64,000 bases of DNA from Trichobilharzia szidati. Taxonomy: Eukaryota > Platyhelminthes > Trematoda > Strigeidida > Schistosomatidae. Location of the stretch: NCBI GenBank assembly GCA_944472155.2, contig OX235273.1:84810793-84874792 (forward strand), read 5' to 3'. The notes beneath the pieces are model-generated. The model ran no database searches. It worked only from the letters and a program-made list of their open reading frames with translations, and was not told the origin of the DNA. How positions within the stretch are numbered: position 1 is the first letter of the stretch; every line of letters begins with the position of its first letter. The position numbers were made by a program, and so were the translations under genes. Shown here in pieces: positions 61,862 to 64,000 of this stretch.

Positions 61862-62955
61862 TTTAAGCAGAAATCATCAAGACTAATTTGTAAATTGTCT
61901 ACACAGATTTTGGATATATGTATCCATGTATATCAACCCTTTCCGTTTCAATCAATGCCACAGAACCAAAGTGGCTACATGAGATTACAGAAACGGTATG
62001 CGATCTTCGACAGCTATGTGATGACAATCGCACTCACTAGGATCTCGGAAGTGTATACACCCACCAATTTGTTTACTTAATATCTAGTGAGTAGTTACAT
62101 TTGAGTCTTGTAAGTTGTATACATATATATGTATAAATATTCTAAAATCTTCCAATTATCTTTTAATTAGCTAAATTTAGATGCTTTGAAAAAGTCTTTT
62201 TAGTCTGTACTCGCACACTACCATCAAGAATCTTAGTGGCTCTAGCCTTATGCTTCTTTCGAAAATAATTGCTAACGTGGTTAAAGTATATCATTGTGAA
62301 GTATTTTGTATAGTCCTAAAGATAAATTTCACTTCAAAGTACTCACAGGAAATTGGTGTTTTTTTAACTCATACGATAATTTTTTTAACAATACTTATAT
62401 TAATGTGTTTGTATGATATCAAAATAGCATTTTATAAGTTTATAAATAAACATGGAATTATTCTCTGTAAACTGAATAAACTTTTCACCACTTTTCTTCC
62501 CTTTGTTTATTGTTTCACACTGAACAACATTCTGTTTGTTACTTATGCATTGTGTTTTATGCATAATATAGTTACTTCATCAACATAAATTAGTTGAATA
62601 AACTCTTTGTTGTTGTTTTGTGTTTGTTGTTGTGGTTGTCGTTGTTAGTCTCTAATTTGTTATATCTTCAGGTCTCACTCAGTACACTAGATATTTTTTG
62701 AATTAAGAAGATTGTTTTAATGTGTAAATTTATCATTTATAGCTTTCTGTGTAAATGTCTTATTGGAACTGTAAAAGCAATACATTTTATCAACAATGTT
62801 TCTCTTGAAATACATACAAGACTGATACGGTGAATACATTTTTCATTTTGAGTGAATAATTTGAATGAAGAAGTTGAATGTTGCTATTTTATGTGCTTTT
62901 GATTAGTATTGCTTGAAAGCTTATTTATTCTGATAAGTAATGATCTAGAAAATCT
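61862..62955 (+). repeat. Duplicated segment, copy 2 (without the two insertions)
   Basis: Continuous equivalent of 50396-51426 plus 53697-53875. Lacks the 98-bp insert (single site at 62193-62206) and the 2270-bp PLE (single site GCAATACATTTTA at 62777-62789). Similarity stops at about 62955, where copy 1 continues with unrelated sequence. Confidence 0.9.
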
Positions 62956-63769
62956 CAAATTCTGTACACATTTTCTTCACAATCAAATGTGGTAGAATGA
63001 AGAAAATTTCTATTCCTACTATAGAGAGGTTTTGTTGAAACGACTAGGGCTTTAGTGAGACAGATGAGGCGTCACTATCTGCTTCGCCATCTATGTATTC
63101 AGACGAGACTGAACCTCTTCTCTGTCAATCCAAACCTATTTATGATAACAGTATTAGGGACATAACAGATAGTTTTACAGAATCCTTCTACTTCTTTCAA
63201 TGTCTTTCTTCAAAAATTGTAATGATCGGAAATCAGCATTTAGTGGTAATTTATTGACTGATCGACACAATATCTTATGGAAGATGGCATAACGCGATTT
63301 TTAGTTACAGTCTTACCACTGCATGAATGACCTCAACATTTTGCTTGCTTGAGAATACTGAACTGTGCACCGGAAAATAACTGATAAACTAGTACTGCTA
63401 TCCATACACTACTAAAGCACGATAATGGCTGTCTTTGCGTAATTACTGCTTTTGATTTGCAGCTTTTTAGTTGACAGCACGAAATGATGAATAATGCTTT
63501 TGGAATACAGAAAGATTTAGCGAAGAAATATTTACTTTTCAGTTAGATCCTCATCTCTGGCTCTACTCTAATATATATAGCATTTTTATTACAATACACA
63601 ACAGTTTAACAAACAAGTGGTGATATGTTTGCTAACAATAATTAAACAATGTCAACATGTTAGAATGGAATTTTGATTAATTTAAACAGCGTAGGGAAGA
63701 TTCCATGTAGAAGAATATTCAGCTGATTACACACTAGGCATTATATCAGTAATTATTTTGATCAATTAT
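62956..63769. other. Unassigned sequence, no gene recognised
   Basis: AT-rich with no recognisable frame or repeat. Confidence 0.4.
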
Positions 63770-64000
63770 CATTGAATGAATGAAGTCGCGAGGAAGGCCA
63801 TCGCTCGAGTGGAATCTCAATAACTGGAAGCGATGAGTGGGACGTCGGTGTAAGGGTGACATGGAGGGGATGGTGTGGGGAGGAGGAGATGAGAGATTCT
63901 GGGCGATCGGGGAGCTAGCCTGCTGATTAGGACAGCAGAAAATATGTTGTTGAAGCCTTATGTTCCACACGGAACCCAAGGGAATAATATTAATATGATA
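63770..64000 (+). pseudogene. RTE-like (family A) 3' end fragment, at window edge
   Basis: Matches 7448-7670: shared CTCGAGTGGAA, GCGATGAGTGGGACGTC versus GCGGCGAGTGGGACGTC, GGGTGACATGGAGG, TGTTGAAGCC and CTTATGTTCCAC..GGAACCCAAGGGAA. Carries small indels relative to the 7.4-kb copy. 5'-truncated. Confidence 0.82.

Overview
The window looks like AT-rich, repeat-laden nuclear DNA of a blood fluke (Schistosoma or a close relative). The main evidence is several copies of a tRNA-derived SINE carrying hammerhead-ribozyme cores of the schistosome Sm-alpha type. RTE-like, CR1/jockey-like and Penelope-like retroelements support this, as do small exons in long introns full of transposon debris. The species cannot be fixed from the sequence alone. 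There is no bacterial, organellar or viral content, and no CRISPR array.

Left part (about 718-36707, minus strand): one host gene, a multi-domain phosphatidylinositol transfer protein of the RdgB/PITPNM (Nir) family. Fourteen coding exons, from the start codon at 36707 to an exon ending at 718, join with canonical GT-AG borders and matching reading-frame phases at every junction. They give 2128 bp, about 709 codons: the whole PI-transfer domain, a short acidic linker and the first part of the DDHD region. The rest of the protein (remaining DDHD, LNS2) must lie beyond the left edge. The introns hold two kinds of degenerate RTE-like retrotransposon, a Penelope-like element (PLE), SINEs, an isolated retrotransposon 5' leader, a GC-rich repeat and an inverted-repeat element.

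Right part (about 36.7-64 kb): no host exon could be recognised. It holds a CR1/jockey-like RT fossil (41.2-42.6 kb), a 500-N assembly gap (43008-43507), two further PLEs (44-45.3 kb and 51.4-53.7 kb), SINE copies, RTE-like tails and a dispersed duplication (50396-53875 versus 61862-62955).

The most informative observation is in that duplication. The 61.9-kb copy keeps the empty form of two insertions present in the 50.4-kb copy: a 2270-bp PLE flanked by a 13-bp direct repeat, and a 98-bp insert flanked by a 14-bp direct repeat. The 98-bp insert, a 173-bp insert with a 16-bp direct repeat at 55.95 kb, the 3' flank of the intronic PLE and an inverted-repeat element at 15.4-16.2 kb all carry the same kind of compact hammerhead-like core. 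This suggests a population of very short, ribozyme-bearing elements mobilised by PLE machinery. All of this was read by eye; no alignment or folding was run.
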